Assembly: GCF_016862215.1 (NCBI RefSeq)
Contig: NZ_BOMN01000029.1
Location: 62,001-126,000, forward strand
Reading direction: 5' to 3'
Source: Winogradskya humida
GTDB lineage: Bacteria; Actinomycetota; Actinomycetes; Mycobacteriales; Micromonosporaceae
DNA length: 64,000 nucleotides
Shown here one piece after another: positions 44,319 to 52,616 of this stretch. Each line of letters starts with the position of its first letter. Within the stretch, counting starts at the first letter, position 1. A program made the translations under genes and the position numbers. Below the pieces are notes generated by a model. The model made no database searches and was not told the origin of the DNA. It saw only the letters and a program-made list of their open reading frames with translations.

Positions 44319-45869
44319 GTGAACGGCGTACAGATCTTGCTCATCGTCGGGGCCGGCATCGTCATCACCGCGGTCGCCCACCGGCGCAATCTGCAGCCCG
44401 GCCTGATCGTGGTGACATTGGCCGCAGCGGCGAGTTTTCTGCCCGGCATGCCGCGGCTCGAGCTCGAGAGCGAGGTGATGCTGGCCCTCGTGGTGCCGCC
44501 GTTGCTCTACTCGGCGACCCGGGGCGCGTCGTTCACCGCGTTCGGCCAGAACCTGCGCGCGATCATCAACCTGGGTGTGCTGCTGGTGCTGGGCACCGCG
44601 GCGGCGCTCGGGTTCCTGTCATCGTGGCTGCTGCCCACGATCGGCCTGGCCGCGGCGTTCGTCCTGGGCTCGGTGCTGGCACCGCCGGACACCATCACCA
44701 CCGTGTCGCACGGCGAGGAGCTGGGGCTACCCCGCCGGGTCACCACGATCCTCACCGGCGAGAGCCTGGTCAACGACGCGACGGCGCTGACGCTCTTCAC
44801 GATCGCGATCGGCGCGGTCAGCGGTGTGCACGCGAGCTGGGGCTCGGGCATCCGCGACTTCTTCTACAACGCCGGGGTGGGGCTGGCGATCGGTGCGGGT
44901 CTGGCCCTCATCACCCTCTGGGTACGCCGGATCCTGCGCAACCCGACCCTCGAAACCACCCTGGCCCTGCTGGTTCCGTTCACGGCATTCCTGCTCGCCG
45001 AACAGGTCCACGCCTCGGGCATCCTCGCCGTGGTCATGGCGGCGTTCTCGATCAGCATCAACACGTCACTGGACCCGCGGCACCAGTATCCGGGGGCGTA
45101 CCGGACCCGCCTGCAGGAAGAGTCGTTCTGGCCGGTCATCGACTTCCTTCTGGAAACGTTCGTGTTCGCCTACATCGGCCTGCAACTCCGATTCGTCCTC
45201 GACGACCTCCGGCAATCAGAAGACCCAGGCCTCAGCCGTACGCTCATAGCGGCCGCGGTCCTCCTCCTCGCAGCAATCGTCATCAGAATCGCCGGCGTCT
45301 ACGCCCTCTTCGGCCGCTGGCGCCTCAACGACCTCCTCAACAAACGCCGCCTGGCCCGCGACCCCGAATTCGCCCGCCGCCTCGAAGAACACCGCACCCG
45401 CCGCACCCGCGGTCGCAAACGCCTCGACACCCCACTGGGTGCCCCGAGCACCCGCGAAACCCTCGTCGTGAGCTGGACCGGTATGCGCGGAATCCTCACC
45501 CTGGCCGCCGCCGCAGGCATTCCGGAAACCACCGATTCCGGCGCGGAGTTCCCCGGCAGATCCGCCATCCAGGCCATCGCCCTCATCGTCACCCTCGGAA
45601 CCCTCCTCATCCAGGGCACCACGATCCGCTTCCTGGTGAATTGGCTTCGATTGGACGTACGCGAAGAGCGCGAACAGTCCGCCGCCATGCGCCAGCACGC
45701 CAAGGACCTCGTCAACGCAGCCGCCACCGGCACCTCCGACGACGACTACGACAAACAACGAACAGCCCTCAGCCACGCAGTCACCGAAGGCACCGTCGAC
45801 GAAGAAACCGCCAGATCCCTCATCAACGAAATCGACCTCCGCCAAGCCGCCCGCCACACCCTCACCTGA
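44319..45869 (+). CDS. Na+/H+ antiporter, CPA1 type (second copy)
   Basis: A 516-residue antiporter with about twelve membrane segments and the CPA1 core: LAPPDTITTVSHGEELGLPRR and ILTGESLVNDATALTLF, which hold the exchange-site Asp and Glu/Asp residues, and a charged C-terminal tail (about 370-516). GTG 44319 was chosen as the first start before the first helix; no ribosome site is present, and TACCCT at 44306-44311 ends eight bases before it, so the message may be leaderless. It is divergent from glyA. It is only distantly similar to the copy at 1006. Confidence 0.88.
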   Translation: MNGVQILLIVGAGIVITAVAHRRNLQPGLIVVTLAAAASFLPGMPRLELESEVMLALVVPPLLYSATRGASFTAFGQNLRAIINLGVLLVLGTAAALGFLSSWLLPTIGLAAAFVLGSVLAPPDTITTVSHGEELGLPRRVTTILTGESLVNDATALTLFTIAIGAVSGVHASWGSGIRDFFYNAGVGLAIGAGLALITLWVRRILRNPTLETTLALLVPFTAFLLAEQVHASGILAVVMAAFSISINTSLDPRHQYPGAYRTRLQEESFWPVIDFLLETFVFAYIGLQLRFVLDDLRQSEDPGLSRTLIAAAVLLLAAIVIRIAGVYALFGRWRLNDLLNKRRLARDPEFARRLEEHRTRRTRGRKRLDTPLGAPSTRETLVVSWTGMRGILTLAAAAGIPETTDSGAEFPGRSAIQAIALIVTLGTLLIQGTTIRFLVNWLRLDVREEREQSAAMRQHAKDLVNAAATGTSDDDYDKQRTALSHAVTEGTVDEETARSLINEIDLRQAARHTLT

Positions 45870-45920
45870 CACCAAAGTGTCGTACACCTGTGCGATTATG
45901 GTCTCTGAGGAGGAGAAACA

Positions 45921-46868
45921 GTGAGCGGACTCCCGATGCACCCCCACCACCTCGGGCATACCATCGACGCCATGCCTGCGGAGCTCGATCAGCGAGTCGC
46001 TCTCGTGACCCTGCTGCGGCAACCCGGGGTCAAATGGGCCGACGTCACGGCCGAGCTGCTCGACAACGGCAGCGCGGTCGAGGTGCTGAACCGGCAGTTC
46101 GGCATTGGCGACACCCTCTTCCACGACAAGGCGGCACTCGACCGCGCTCTGACGGAGGCTGCCGCTCTCGTCGACGGGTGGGTGTCGGGCGGCATCGGTG
46201 TCCACTCACTCTTCGATGTCAGCTACCCCACGAGGCTGCGTGACGTTCATCAGGCGCCGCCATTGCTGTTCAGCCAAGGGACTCTGGCGCCCGACCGGCG
46301 GGCCGTTGCCGTAGTGGGAACCCGCAAGCCGACCGAGCGCGGAGCTCAGATGGCCGGCTGGATCGCGGGCGCACTGGCTGGGGACGGCATCACCGTCGTC
46401 TCAGGCCTCGCGGCGGGCATCGACACCGCAGCGCACACTGCCGCTCTGACAGCGGGCGGGCGGACAGTTGCGGTCATCGGCACCGGGATAACCCGCTATT
46501 ACCCCGCCGAGAACCGTGCGCTCCAACGACGGATCGCGGCCGAGGGCCTGGTCATCAGCCAGTTCTGGCCCGACGCGGCCCCCACCAAGTTCTCATTTCC
46601 GATGCGGAATGCCGTAATGAGCGGCTACTCGGCGGCGACCGTCGTCGTGGAGGCCGAGTATCGAAGCGGCGCCCGGATGCAGGCACGGCTCGCATTGGAG
46701 CATGGCCGGCCAGTTGTACTCCCGGACGAATTGCTCGTGCATGACTGGGCACGCGACTACGCGACCAGGCCAGGCGTCCACGTCGTCCGCGACCCCGACG
46801 AGCTGGTGACGGTGGTCAACGAGATCGTTCGGCAGATACCCGACAGCCTTGGTGAATTCGTGTCCTGA
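45921..46868 (+). CDS. DprA/Smf-like protein
   Basis: A 315-residue protein. The N-terminal part (to about 105) is helical. The Rossmann-like DprA domain follows, with AVVGTRKPTERGAQMAG, VVSGLAAGIDTAAHTAAL, TVAVIGTGITRYYPAENRAL, SQFWPDAAPTKFSFPMRNAVMSGYS and VVEAEYRSGARMQARLALEHGRPVVLP. DprA binds single-stranded DNA and loads RecA in transformation. This copy has no competence neighbours and no C-terminal winged helix, and it precedes a phosphoribosyltransferase gene, so a specialised role is likely. GAGGAGGAG stands before the GTG and TATGGT at 45897-45902 may be its -10. Confidence 0.85.
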   Translation: MSGLPMHPHHLGHTIDAMPAELDQRVALVTLLRQPGVKWADVTAELLDNGSAVEVLNRQFGIGDTLFHDKAALDRALTEAAALVDGWVSGGIGVHSLFDVSYPTRLRDVHQAPPLLFSQGTLAPDRRAVAVVGTRKPTERGAQMAGWIAGALAGDGITVVSGLAAGIDTAAHTAALTAGGRTVAVIGTGITRYYPAENRALQRRIAAEGLVISQFWPDAAPTKFSFPMRNAVMSGYSAATVVVEAEYRSGARMQARLALEHGRPVVLPDELLVHDWARDYATRPGVHVVRDPDELVTVVNEIVRQIPDSLGEFVS

Positions 46869-46908
46869 CTGACGATCGCTACTACTCTTCGTGTGACATA
46901 CTTGTCGC

Positions 46909-47604
46909 ATGCCTAGCTGTCAACCTGACAGTGCCGCGCATCGAGCCGCCCGGGTTGCACAGCAACGTGCGTTCCTCCGAAATCCTTTCCCTGCCGGCGG
47001 ACATATCTGCCAGGTGTGCCGGGGAGCCTGCGGTGCCGGATGGACACTTGCCGTCCGACCCTCCGTGAATGCCCAGATCAATCTGCGCGCGCTCGGCAGC
47101 TCGTTTCTGAGCACCCACCACCGATGCTTCGCTGCCGCGTTAGGTGGCCCGTTCACCCACATCGCCACGGTTCCCTCCACGCGAGGGCGACGGGGACAGC
47201 ATCCGCTCTACACGATCCTGGCCGGCGGTGTGCGGTTGCCGCACGTGCTCGCCACCGCAAACGATCGATATCCCGCCGACGACAGACAGTTCCATCCGGA
47301 CAGATTCGCGGTGGACAGCCACTCCCTCGACGGTGTTCCTCGGGTGCTGGTCATCGACGACACCTGGACGACGGGAGCGAGAGTTCAGTCGCTCGCATTC
47401 GCGCTGAAGGCCGCAGGTGCGGTCAAGGTGGGGGCGGTCGTGCTCGGCAGGCACGTCAATCCCGCCGACGGTGTCAGATATGAGCACTACAGGTTATTCA
47501 ACGAACGCCTTCGCAAAGCACCCGAGTTCGATGAGAGTCGCTGCTCAATGGGTGATGCCGGCGGTGAGGGCTTGGCCGGTGGGGGTTTGGTAGTAGAGGA
47601 CTGA
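46909..47604 (+). CDS. Cys-rich phosphoribosyltransferase-like (ComF-like) protein
   Basis: A 231-residue protein. CQVCRGAC (about residues 34-41), with further Cys/His in HHRCF, could bind zinc, as in ComF; the body has the PRPP-binding motif VLVIDDTWTTGARVQSLAFALKAAGA (about 145-170). It follows the DprA-like gene by 40 bases and is probably cotranscribed. Both families belong to DNA uptake, but the pair here stands alone. The last 20 or so residues (MGDAGGEGLAGGGLVVED) are antisense to the end of the ArsR gene and look like read-through past an original stop. No ribosome site was seen before the ATG. Confidence 0.75.
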   Translation: MPSCQPDSAAHRAARVAQQRAFLRNPFPAGGHICQVCRGACGAGWTLAVRPSVNAQINLRALGSSFLSTHHRCFAAALGGPFTHIATVPSTRGRRGQHPLYTILAGGVRLPHVLATANDRYPADDRQFHPDRFAVDSHSLDGVPRVLVIDDTWTTGARVQSLAFALKAAGAVKVGAVVLGRHVNPADGVRYEHYRLFNERLRKAPEFDESRCSMGDAGGEGLAGGGLVVED

Positions 47605-48495
47605 GCGGCCGGTGCGGCGGCGGTGGAGGAGGCCGGCGTTGAGGAGGATGCGGAGGTGGTTGCCGACTGCGCCGAGGGGCAGCCCGGTGACGGCGACGAG
47701 GTGGGTGGTGCTCAGCGGGGTGGCCAGGTGGGTGAGGATGGCGGCTCGGCCTGGGCCGAGGAGGCGGGCGAGGGCGTCCGGGGGCTTGGGGCTGTGGGGG
47801 ACGAGGGCGCCGGAGCAGGGGTAGATCAGGGAGTAGCGGTGCGGGGGGCCGAAGCCGGCCCAGCCTCGGGCGGTGGTGGAGGGGATGAAGAGCAGGTGGG
47901 CGCCGGTGAGGTCGCGGGGTGGGTGGGCGTGGGCGTTGATCTGGAGGCGGCCTTCGCCGAGCCAGCGCAGGTCGTGGCGCAGGCCGTCCAGCGCTGAGGC
48001 CCAGCCGCCGGTGCTGAGGGACTGGGTGCGGGCGACGATGTCGGCTTCGAGGATGCGGGCGCGGCGGGGCCAGTCCGGGCGTACGGTCCGGTTCCAGATC
48101 CAGGTCATGATGTCGGCGATGCGGTCGGCGAGGTCGGGGATCCGCAGTTCGGCGGGTTCCTCCCCGCCGAGGCAATAGGCAAGATCAGCAAGCAGAACCT
48201 CTTGAGGGGTACGCCGTAAGCGCCCCACCTCCGCAGCGAAGTCCCCGGTCGACGGCGTGGTGAGGAAGTCAGCGATCCAGCCCGGCGCCTTCGCCGCGCG
48301 CGCGAAGCCGGCCGCAACAGGGTCCGCCGCGATCAGCGAGCGAAAGTCGGCCCGTGCGGCAGCGACATCGGTGATCTGCCCCGGCGCGGGCCGCCCACCC
48401 AGCAGAACCAGCAGCGCACCCACGGTCTCGCTGAGCGCTGACACCGCGAACCGGCTACGCGCAAGCACGTCCGCATCGATCAGCCAGACCCCCAT
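47545..48495 (-). CDS. ArsR family regulator with large N-terminal domain (DUF5937-like)
   Basis: A 316-residue protein. A long helical N-terminal region of unknown role (about 1-235) precedes an ArsR winged helix (GRAAILTHLATPLSTTHLVAVTGLPLGAVGNHLRILLNAGLLHRRRTGRSVLYYQTP, about 248-305). This architecture is common in actinobacteria beside MFS exporters, as here. It diverges from the MFS gene, with an inverted repeat in the 59-base gap. Its 3' end overlaps the phosphoribosyltransferase frame by 60 bases. Confidence 0.88.
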   Translation of the reverse strand: MGVWLIDADVLARSRFAVSALSETVGALLVLLGGRPAPGQITDVAAARADFRSLIAADPVAAGFARAAKAPGWIADFLTTPSTGDFAAEVGRLRRTPQEVLLADLAYCLGGEEPAELRIPDLADRIADIMTWIWNRTVRPDWPRRARILEADIVARTQSLSTGGWASALDGLRHDLRWLGEGRLQINAHAHPPRDLTGAHLLFIPSTTARGWAGFGPPHRYSLIYPCSGALVPHSPKPPDALARLLGPGRAAILTHLATPLSTTHLVAVTGLPLGAVGNHLRILLNAGLLHRRRTGRSVLYYQTPTGQALTAGITH

Positions 48496-48496
48496 G

Positions 48497-48516
48497 GTTT
48501 CGCCTCCCCGCGAAAC
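48497..48516. promoter_or_regulatory. Candidate ArsR operator
   Basis: GTTTCGC (48497-48503) and GCGAAAC (48510-48516) form an inverted repeat with a 6-base centre, two bases upstream of the regulator start and 39 before the MFS start. The placement suits control of both divergent genes. Confidence 0.5.
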
Positions 48517-48554
48517 TGTACGGCCCGGGCAGCCCGGCCATCGACACTCTGGCC

Positions 48555-49745
48555 GTGCGTACCTACCGCGAGTTGTTCCGTGTCCCCGAGTTCGCCACGT
48601 TGTTCACCTATTCCGCGTTGCAGGTCGCGGCGACCACGTTGGGCAGCCTCGCGCTCGGCACACTCGTCTACGACCGGACGGGTTCGCCGCTGCTCTCCGC
48701 GCTGAGCATGTTCGGGTCGTCGTTCGCCCAGGTGATCGGGGCGACGATGCTGCTCTCGATCGCCGACCGGGTGCCTCCCCGGGCGGCGGTAACGCTGATC
48801 GGTGTCACCTTCGGGCTGAGCAACCTGGCGCTCGCCCTGCCGGGGATGCCGCTGGCCGCCGCGTTCGCGATCATCTTCGGCACCGGCCTGGTCGCGTCGG
48901 TCGGTGCCGGCGTCCGCTGGGGTCTGCTCGGCGAGATCCTGCCCCCGGAGGGCTATCTGCTCGGCCGTTCCCTGTTCAACATCTCGGTCGGGACAATGCA
49001 GATCATCGGGTACGCCGTCGGCGGCTTGCTCGTCGTGCTGCTCTCCCCCAGGATCGCCCTGGTCATCGGCGGCCTGCTCTGCCTCACCGGCGCAACCGTC
49101 GCCCGGCTCGGCCTGACCCGGCGGCCACCCCGCGCGACCGGCCGCCCCTCGGTCCGGGCGACCTGGCAGGTCAATCGTCAGCTCTGGGCAACCCCGGCAC
49201 GGCGGACCATCTTCCTGGCCCTCTGGGTGCCGAACGGCCTGGTCGTGGGAGCCGAAGCCCTCTTTGTTCCGTACGCCCGAAGCCACGCCGCCGCCCTCTT
49301 CATCGCGGCCGCGCTGGGCATGCTCGTCGGCGATCTGACCGCCGGCCGCCTGATCCCGCCCCGGCTCCGCCCCCGCTTCGTGACGCCCCTGCGACTGCTG
49401 CTCGCCGCGCCGTACCTGCTGTTCGCGCTTCCCCTCGACGCACCCGTGGCGGTGATCCTGGTGGCGGTCGCGTCGGCCGGCTACGGGGCGGGTCTGCTGT
49501 TGCAGGAACGACTGCTCGCCATCACCGGCCCGGAGATCAGGGGTCAGGCGCTGGGCCTGCAGAGCTCCGGAACCATGGCCATGCAGGCAGTCGGCGCGAC
49601 GCTCGCCGGGCTCGTGGCGCAGCACCTGCCGGCCGGCGCCGCGATCGCCGCGATGGGTGCGGCGTCCTTGCTGGTCAGCATGGCGCTGACGCGGCCGCTG
49701 CGGGATCACTCAGTCCAGCGCGGCAGCCTTGCGGAGCAGCACTGA
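48555..49745 (+). CDS. MFS transporter
   Basis: A 396-residue protein with about twelve membrane helices in two halves, a loop after helix 6 (LTRRPPRATGRPSVRATWQVNRQ, near residue 188-210) and the motif DRVPPRAAVTL after helix 2. It resembles the small drug-efflux MFS proteins that pair with DUF5937-type ArsR regulators. GTG start; its last 36 bases overlap the convergent sigma factor gene. The substrate is unknown. Confidence 0.88.
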   Translation: MRTYRELFRVPEFATLFTYSALQVAATTLGSLALGTLVYDRTGSPLLSALSMFGSSFAQVIGATMLLSIADRVPPRAAVTLIGVTFGLSNLALALPGMPLAAAFAIIFGTGLVASVGAGVRWGLLGEILPPEGYLLGRSLFNISVGTMQIIGYAVGGLLVVLLSPRIALVIGGLLCLTGATVARLGLTRRPPRATGRPSVRATWQVNRQLWATPARRTIFLALWVPNGLVVGAEALFVPYARSHAAALFIAAALGMLVGDLTAGRLIPPRLRPRFVTPLRLLLAAPYLLFALPLDAPVAVILVAVASAGYGAGLLLQERLLAITGPEIRGQALGLQSSGTMAMQAVGATLAGLVAQHLPAGAAIAAMGAASLLVSMALTRPLRDHSVQRGSLAEQH

Positions 49746-50927
49746 CCGTTCGCGCTCGTTGGCGCACAGGCGGGCGGCCAGCTCCAGTTCGGCGCGGGCT
49801 TCCGGTCGCCGGTCGAGACGGGTGAGCAGCTCACCGCGTACCGTCGGAAGTAAATGCGACCCGGGAAGCCGGTCGGTGGCGATCAGCTCGTCCACGATGG
49901 CCAGGGCTTGCGCCGGACCGGTGGCCATGGCCACGGCGACCGCCCGGTTGAGCTCGACCACCGGAGAGGGCGCGACCCGGCCGAGCGCCTCGTAGAGCAC
50001 CACGATCCGGTCCCAATCGGTTGCCTCGACCGAGGGTGCCGACGCGTGGACCGCGGCGATCGCAGCCTGCAGACCGTAGGGCCCGAGCCCACGAGGTGAC
50101 GCCTTGGCCAGCGAGTCCAGCCCACGACGGATCGCCGACAGGTCCCACCGCCGCCGGTCCTGATCCTCCAGCAGGACCGGCGAACCGTCGGGGGCGGTCC
50201 GGGCCGGGAAGCGCGCGGCCGTCAGCTCGCACAGAGCGAGCAGCCCGTGCACCTCCGGCTCGGCCGGCTGCAGCGCGGCCAGCGTGCGGGCCAGCCTGAT
50301 CGCCTCGTACGCGACCTCGGGTCGCACCAGCCGATCCCCCGACGTGGCCGTCGACCCCTCCGTGAAGATCACGTAGATGACGCTGAGCACCCCACCCAGC
50401 CGCTGCCGCCGCTCCCCGACCGGCGGCAATTCGAACGGCACCCCGGCCGCCGCGATCGTCTTCTTCCCCCGGGTGATCCGCGCCTGCACGGTCGGCACGG
50501 ACACCAGGAACGCCCGGGCGATCTCCTCACTGGACAGACCGGCCACCACGCGCAGGGTCAACGCCACCCGGGCCTCGGGCGACAGCACCGGATGACAGCT
50601 GATGAACATCAACGCCAGCACGTCGTCGTCGATCCGGTCCGGGTCGGCTTCCACATCTTCTTCGATGGGCGCGGCCGCTATCAGCGCGTACCGGTCCTGC
50701 AGGGCGACCCGGCGGCGGATCGCGTCGATCGCCCGGCGCCGGGCAGTGGCCATCAGCCAACCCGCCGGGTTCGTCGGAGCCTCGACCGCCCACGACACCA
50801 GCGCCTCGGCCACCGCCTCCTGCGCCGCGTCCTCCGCCAGCCCGAAATCCCCGGTGAACCGGGTCAGCGCAGCAACGATCCGCGCCGACTCGATCCGCCA
50901 GACAGCCTCGACATCGACCGCACCCAT
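49710..50927 (-). CDS. ECF42-type RNA polymerase sigma factor
   Basis: A 405-residue sigma factor. Region 2 (IVAALTRFTGDFGLAEDAAQEAVAEAL ... NPAGWLMATARRRAIDAIRRR, about 17-72) and region 4 (LSPEARVALTLRVVAGLSSEEIARAFLVSVPTVQARITRGKK, about 115-157) are followed by a C-terminal extension of about 240 residues with TPR-like helices (DUF6596), the hallmark of ECF42. Instead of an anti-sigma factor, ECF42 genes have a DGPF protein neighbour, found here directly upstream with a TGATG overlap. The extension probably controls activity. Confidence 0.93.
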   Translation of the reverse strand: MGAVDVEAVWRIESARIVAALTRFTGDFGLAEDAAQEAVAEALVSWAVEAPTNPAGWLMATARRRAIDAIRRRVALQDRYALIAAAPIEEDVEADPDRIDDDVLALMFISCHPVLSPEARVALTLRVVAGLSSEEIARAFLVSVPTVQARITRGKKTIAAAGVPFELPPVGERRQRLGGVLSVIYVIFTEGSTATSGDRLVRPEVAYEAIRLARTLAALQPAEPEVHGLLALCELTAARFPARTAPDGSPVLLEDQDRRRWDLSAIRRGLDSLAKASPRGLGPYGLQAAIAAVHASAPSVEATDWDRIVVLYEALGRVAPSPVVELNRAVAVAMATGPAQALAIVDELIATDRLPGSHLLPTVRGELLTRLDRRPEARAELELAARLCANERERSVLLRKAAALD

Positions 50928-51298
50928 CAGGCGCCGATCTCCGGAACCTCATCCTCGCCGGGCACACGCCGAACCTCGATCTTGGCCCCGCGCGCCACCG
51001 GCACCCGCTTGGCCCACTCCACGGCCTCTTCCTTCGAGGAGACGTCCACCAGGAAGAAGCCCCCGAACAGCTCCTTGGTCTCCCCGTACGGCCCGTCGGT
51101 CACCACCGGCACCTCGCCGCCGAAGTCGACCACCACACCCTTGCGAGCGTCATCAAGCCCCTCAGCCCCGACATAGACGCCGGCCTTGACCAGATCCTCG
51201 ATGAACTGCCCGGTAGTCGTCATCAGCTCCTCGATGTTCGCCATCATCGCCGCGTTCGACTCGTCGGTCCCCCGCATGATCAGCATGTACTTCGACAT
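50927..51298 (-). CDS. YCII-related DGPF-domain protein, partner of ECF42
   Basis: A 123-residue ferredoxin-fold protein with the defining VVTDGPYGETKELFGGFFLVDVSSKEEA (about 66-93). DGPF/YciI proteins are cotranscribed with ECF42 sigma factors; whether they sense a signal or act as enzymes is unknown. ATG 51298 was preferred over the in-frame ATG at 51304, which adjoins the GAGGAG site too closely. The stop overlaps the sigma factor start. Confidence 0.93.
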   Translation of the reverse strand: MSKYMLIMRGTDESNAAMMANIEELMTTTGQFIEDLVKAGVYVGAEGLDDARKGVVVDFGGEVPVVTDGPYGETKELFGGFFLVDVSSKEEAVEWAKRVPVARGAKIEVRRVPGEDEVPEIGA

Positions 51299-51393
51299 CG
51301 CCATCTCCTCATCCAGCAGAACCGCCACCCGGCCCTCGCCCCCACACGTCGAACGAGCCAAGGCCAGATCGACACGCCCTTCCAAGAAAATTC

Positions 51394-52146
51394 TCACCGG
51401 GATGCGCGGGGTGACAAGCTGTCGAGGATGTAGTCGAGGCCGGTGGTGAAGATGACTTCCTGCCGGTCAGCGGCATGCGGGACGTGCGCCTCCCGCACCA
51501 CGCGGATGAATCGCGGGTATCGGCCGCTCTTCTCGATCGAGTCCATGTAGGGGCCGAGGACGCGACCCCACTCCTGGTCATCGAGGCCGGCCCGTTGCAG
51601 GGCCTGCTGCTCGGCCAGTTCCCGGATGGCGAAGCCGCGGACGAAGGCATGCAGGATCTCGCTGGCGACGAGCATCTCGTCGATGGTGAGCTCCAGGTCG
51701 TCCAGGGCGGTCAGGCCGTACTCGACCCAGGCGAGGGAGTTCGGTCCGAAGTTGGGCCGTCCCGCTGCGACGCCGGCCATCCAGGGATGTCGCAGGATGG
51801 ACCCGCGGATGCGGTGCGCCAGCGCGGTGAGGTCGCTGCGCCAGTCACCGCCCGGTGGTGGCGGTGGGCCGTCCTCGCCCTCGACCCAGTCGACCATCAG
51901 ATCGTAGATCTCGTCCTTGCTGCCGACATAGCCGTACAGCGATGCCGTCCCGACCTCCAGCGCTGTCGCCATCTTGCGCATCGACACCGCCTCGAGCCCC
52001 TCGGCGTCGGCGAGGGCGACACCGGCTGCGGCTATCTGCCGCCGGCTTGTCGACGGGGCCGGCCCCTTGGTGGCACGCTCCGCGCGAGCCCAGACGAGCT
52101 CACGCGGCCGAGATGAGCCTTTCTGGCGTTCCGTCGGCAATGTCAC
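51394..52146 (-). CDS. TetR family regulator, TetR_C type
   Basis: A 250-residue regulator with helix-turn-helix IAAAGVALADAEGLEAVSMRKMATALEVGTASLYGYVGSKDEI (about residues 38-80) and a long C-terminal domain of the tetracyclin-repressor type. The first 30 or so residues are basic and unusual. GTG 52146 is given; TTG 52140, better spaced from GGGGAG, is possible. It diverges from a monooxygenase-like gene with a 19-bp inverted repeat between them. Confidence 0.88.
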   Translation of the reverse strand: MTLPTERQKGSSRPRELVWARAERATKGPAPSTSRRQIAAAGVALADAEGLEAVSMRKMATALEVGTASLYGYVGSKDEIYDLMVDWVEGEDGPPPPPGGDWRSDLTALAHRIRGSILRHPWMAGVAAGRPNFGPNSLAWVEYGLTALDDLELTIDEMLVASEILHAFVRGFAIRELAEQQALQRAGLDDQEWGRVLGPYMDSIEKSGRYPRFIRVVREAHVPHAADRQEVIFTTGLDYILDSLSPRASR

Positions 52147-52153
52147 TCCCCGC

Positions 52154-52210
52154 TTGCAAAGGTGTTGTCGAGACGTACATTAATCCACGTACTCCGAACG
52201 GTGTTCGGAG
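52154..52210 (+). promoter_or_regulatory. Promoter and TetR operator of monooxygenase-like gene
   Basis: TTGCAA at 52154-52159 and TACATT at 52176-52181, 16 bases apart, give a start near 52188. CTCCGAAC-GGT-GTTCGGAG at 52192-52210 is a perfect inverted repeat (8+3+8) just inside the transcript, where a bound TetR dimer would block elongation. Confidence 0.7.
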
Positions 52211-52229
52211 AAGAGAGAGGGAGACCGCC

Positions 52230-52538
52230 ATGGCACTTCACGACCAGCCGGCCTACATCATCAAGATGCGCGCCAAGCCCGGACTCGGCGACAAGCTGTT
52301 CGAGCTCGCCACCGCCGGCATGCAGAAATCGGGATCCTCCGACCGGTTCATCATCGCCCGCGAGGACGACGACCCGGACGTGCTGTGGAACATGGAGGTG
52401 TTCAAGTCCGAGGAGGCCAAGGCCGGCTACGAGGACAGCCCCCTCGCGGACGAACTCCGCGATGAGATCATCGGGCTGCTGGCCGAGCCGCCGATGCGCG
52501 TCGCCGTTCACCCGTACTCCGCCGCACCGGTCGCCTGA
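52230..52538 (+). CDS. Antibiotic biosynthesis monooxygenase (ABM) domain protein
   Basis: A 102-residue dimeric alpha/beta-barrel protein: YIIKMRAKPGLGDKLFELATAGM ... SSDRFIIAREDDDPDVLWNMEVFKSEEAKAGYEDSP is the ABM fold. Members oxidise quinol-like substrates without cofactor or bind metabolites. It is probably repressed by the divergent TetR. The ribosome site is AGAGGGAG about seven bases before the ATG. A strong hairpin follows its stop. Confidence 0.85.
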   Translation: MALHDQPAYIIKMRAKPGLGDKLFELATAGMQKSGSSDRFIIAREDDDPDVLWNMEVFKSEEAKAGYEDSPLADELRDEIIGLLAEPPMRVAVHPYSAAPVA

Positions 52539-52554
52539 ACTCCGCATGCCGGCA

Positions 52555-52581
52555 GCCCGCCGCGGTAGCTTCGCGGCGGGC
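52555..52581. terminator. GC-rich hairpin between convergent genes
   Basis: GCCCGCCGCG (52555-52564) and CGCGGCGGGC (52572-52581) form a perfect 10-bp stem with a 7-base loop, 16 bases after the monooxygenase stop and 36 bases after the PI-PLC-like stop on the other strand. It has no T-run, as in many actinobacterial terminators, and could serve both genes. Confidence 0.65.
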
Positions 52582-52616
52582 CGTGTCCTCGCACGTCATG
52601 GGGGTCGTGCCGACGG

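Noticed and set aside
47623..47997. 124-residue acidic plus-strand ORF
   Set aside because: Glu/Gly/Val-rich shadow of the ArsR gene.
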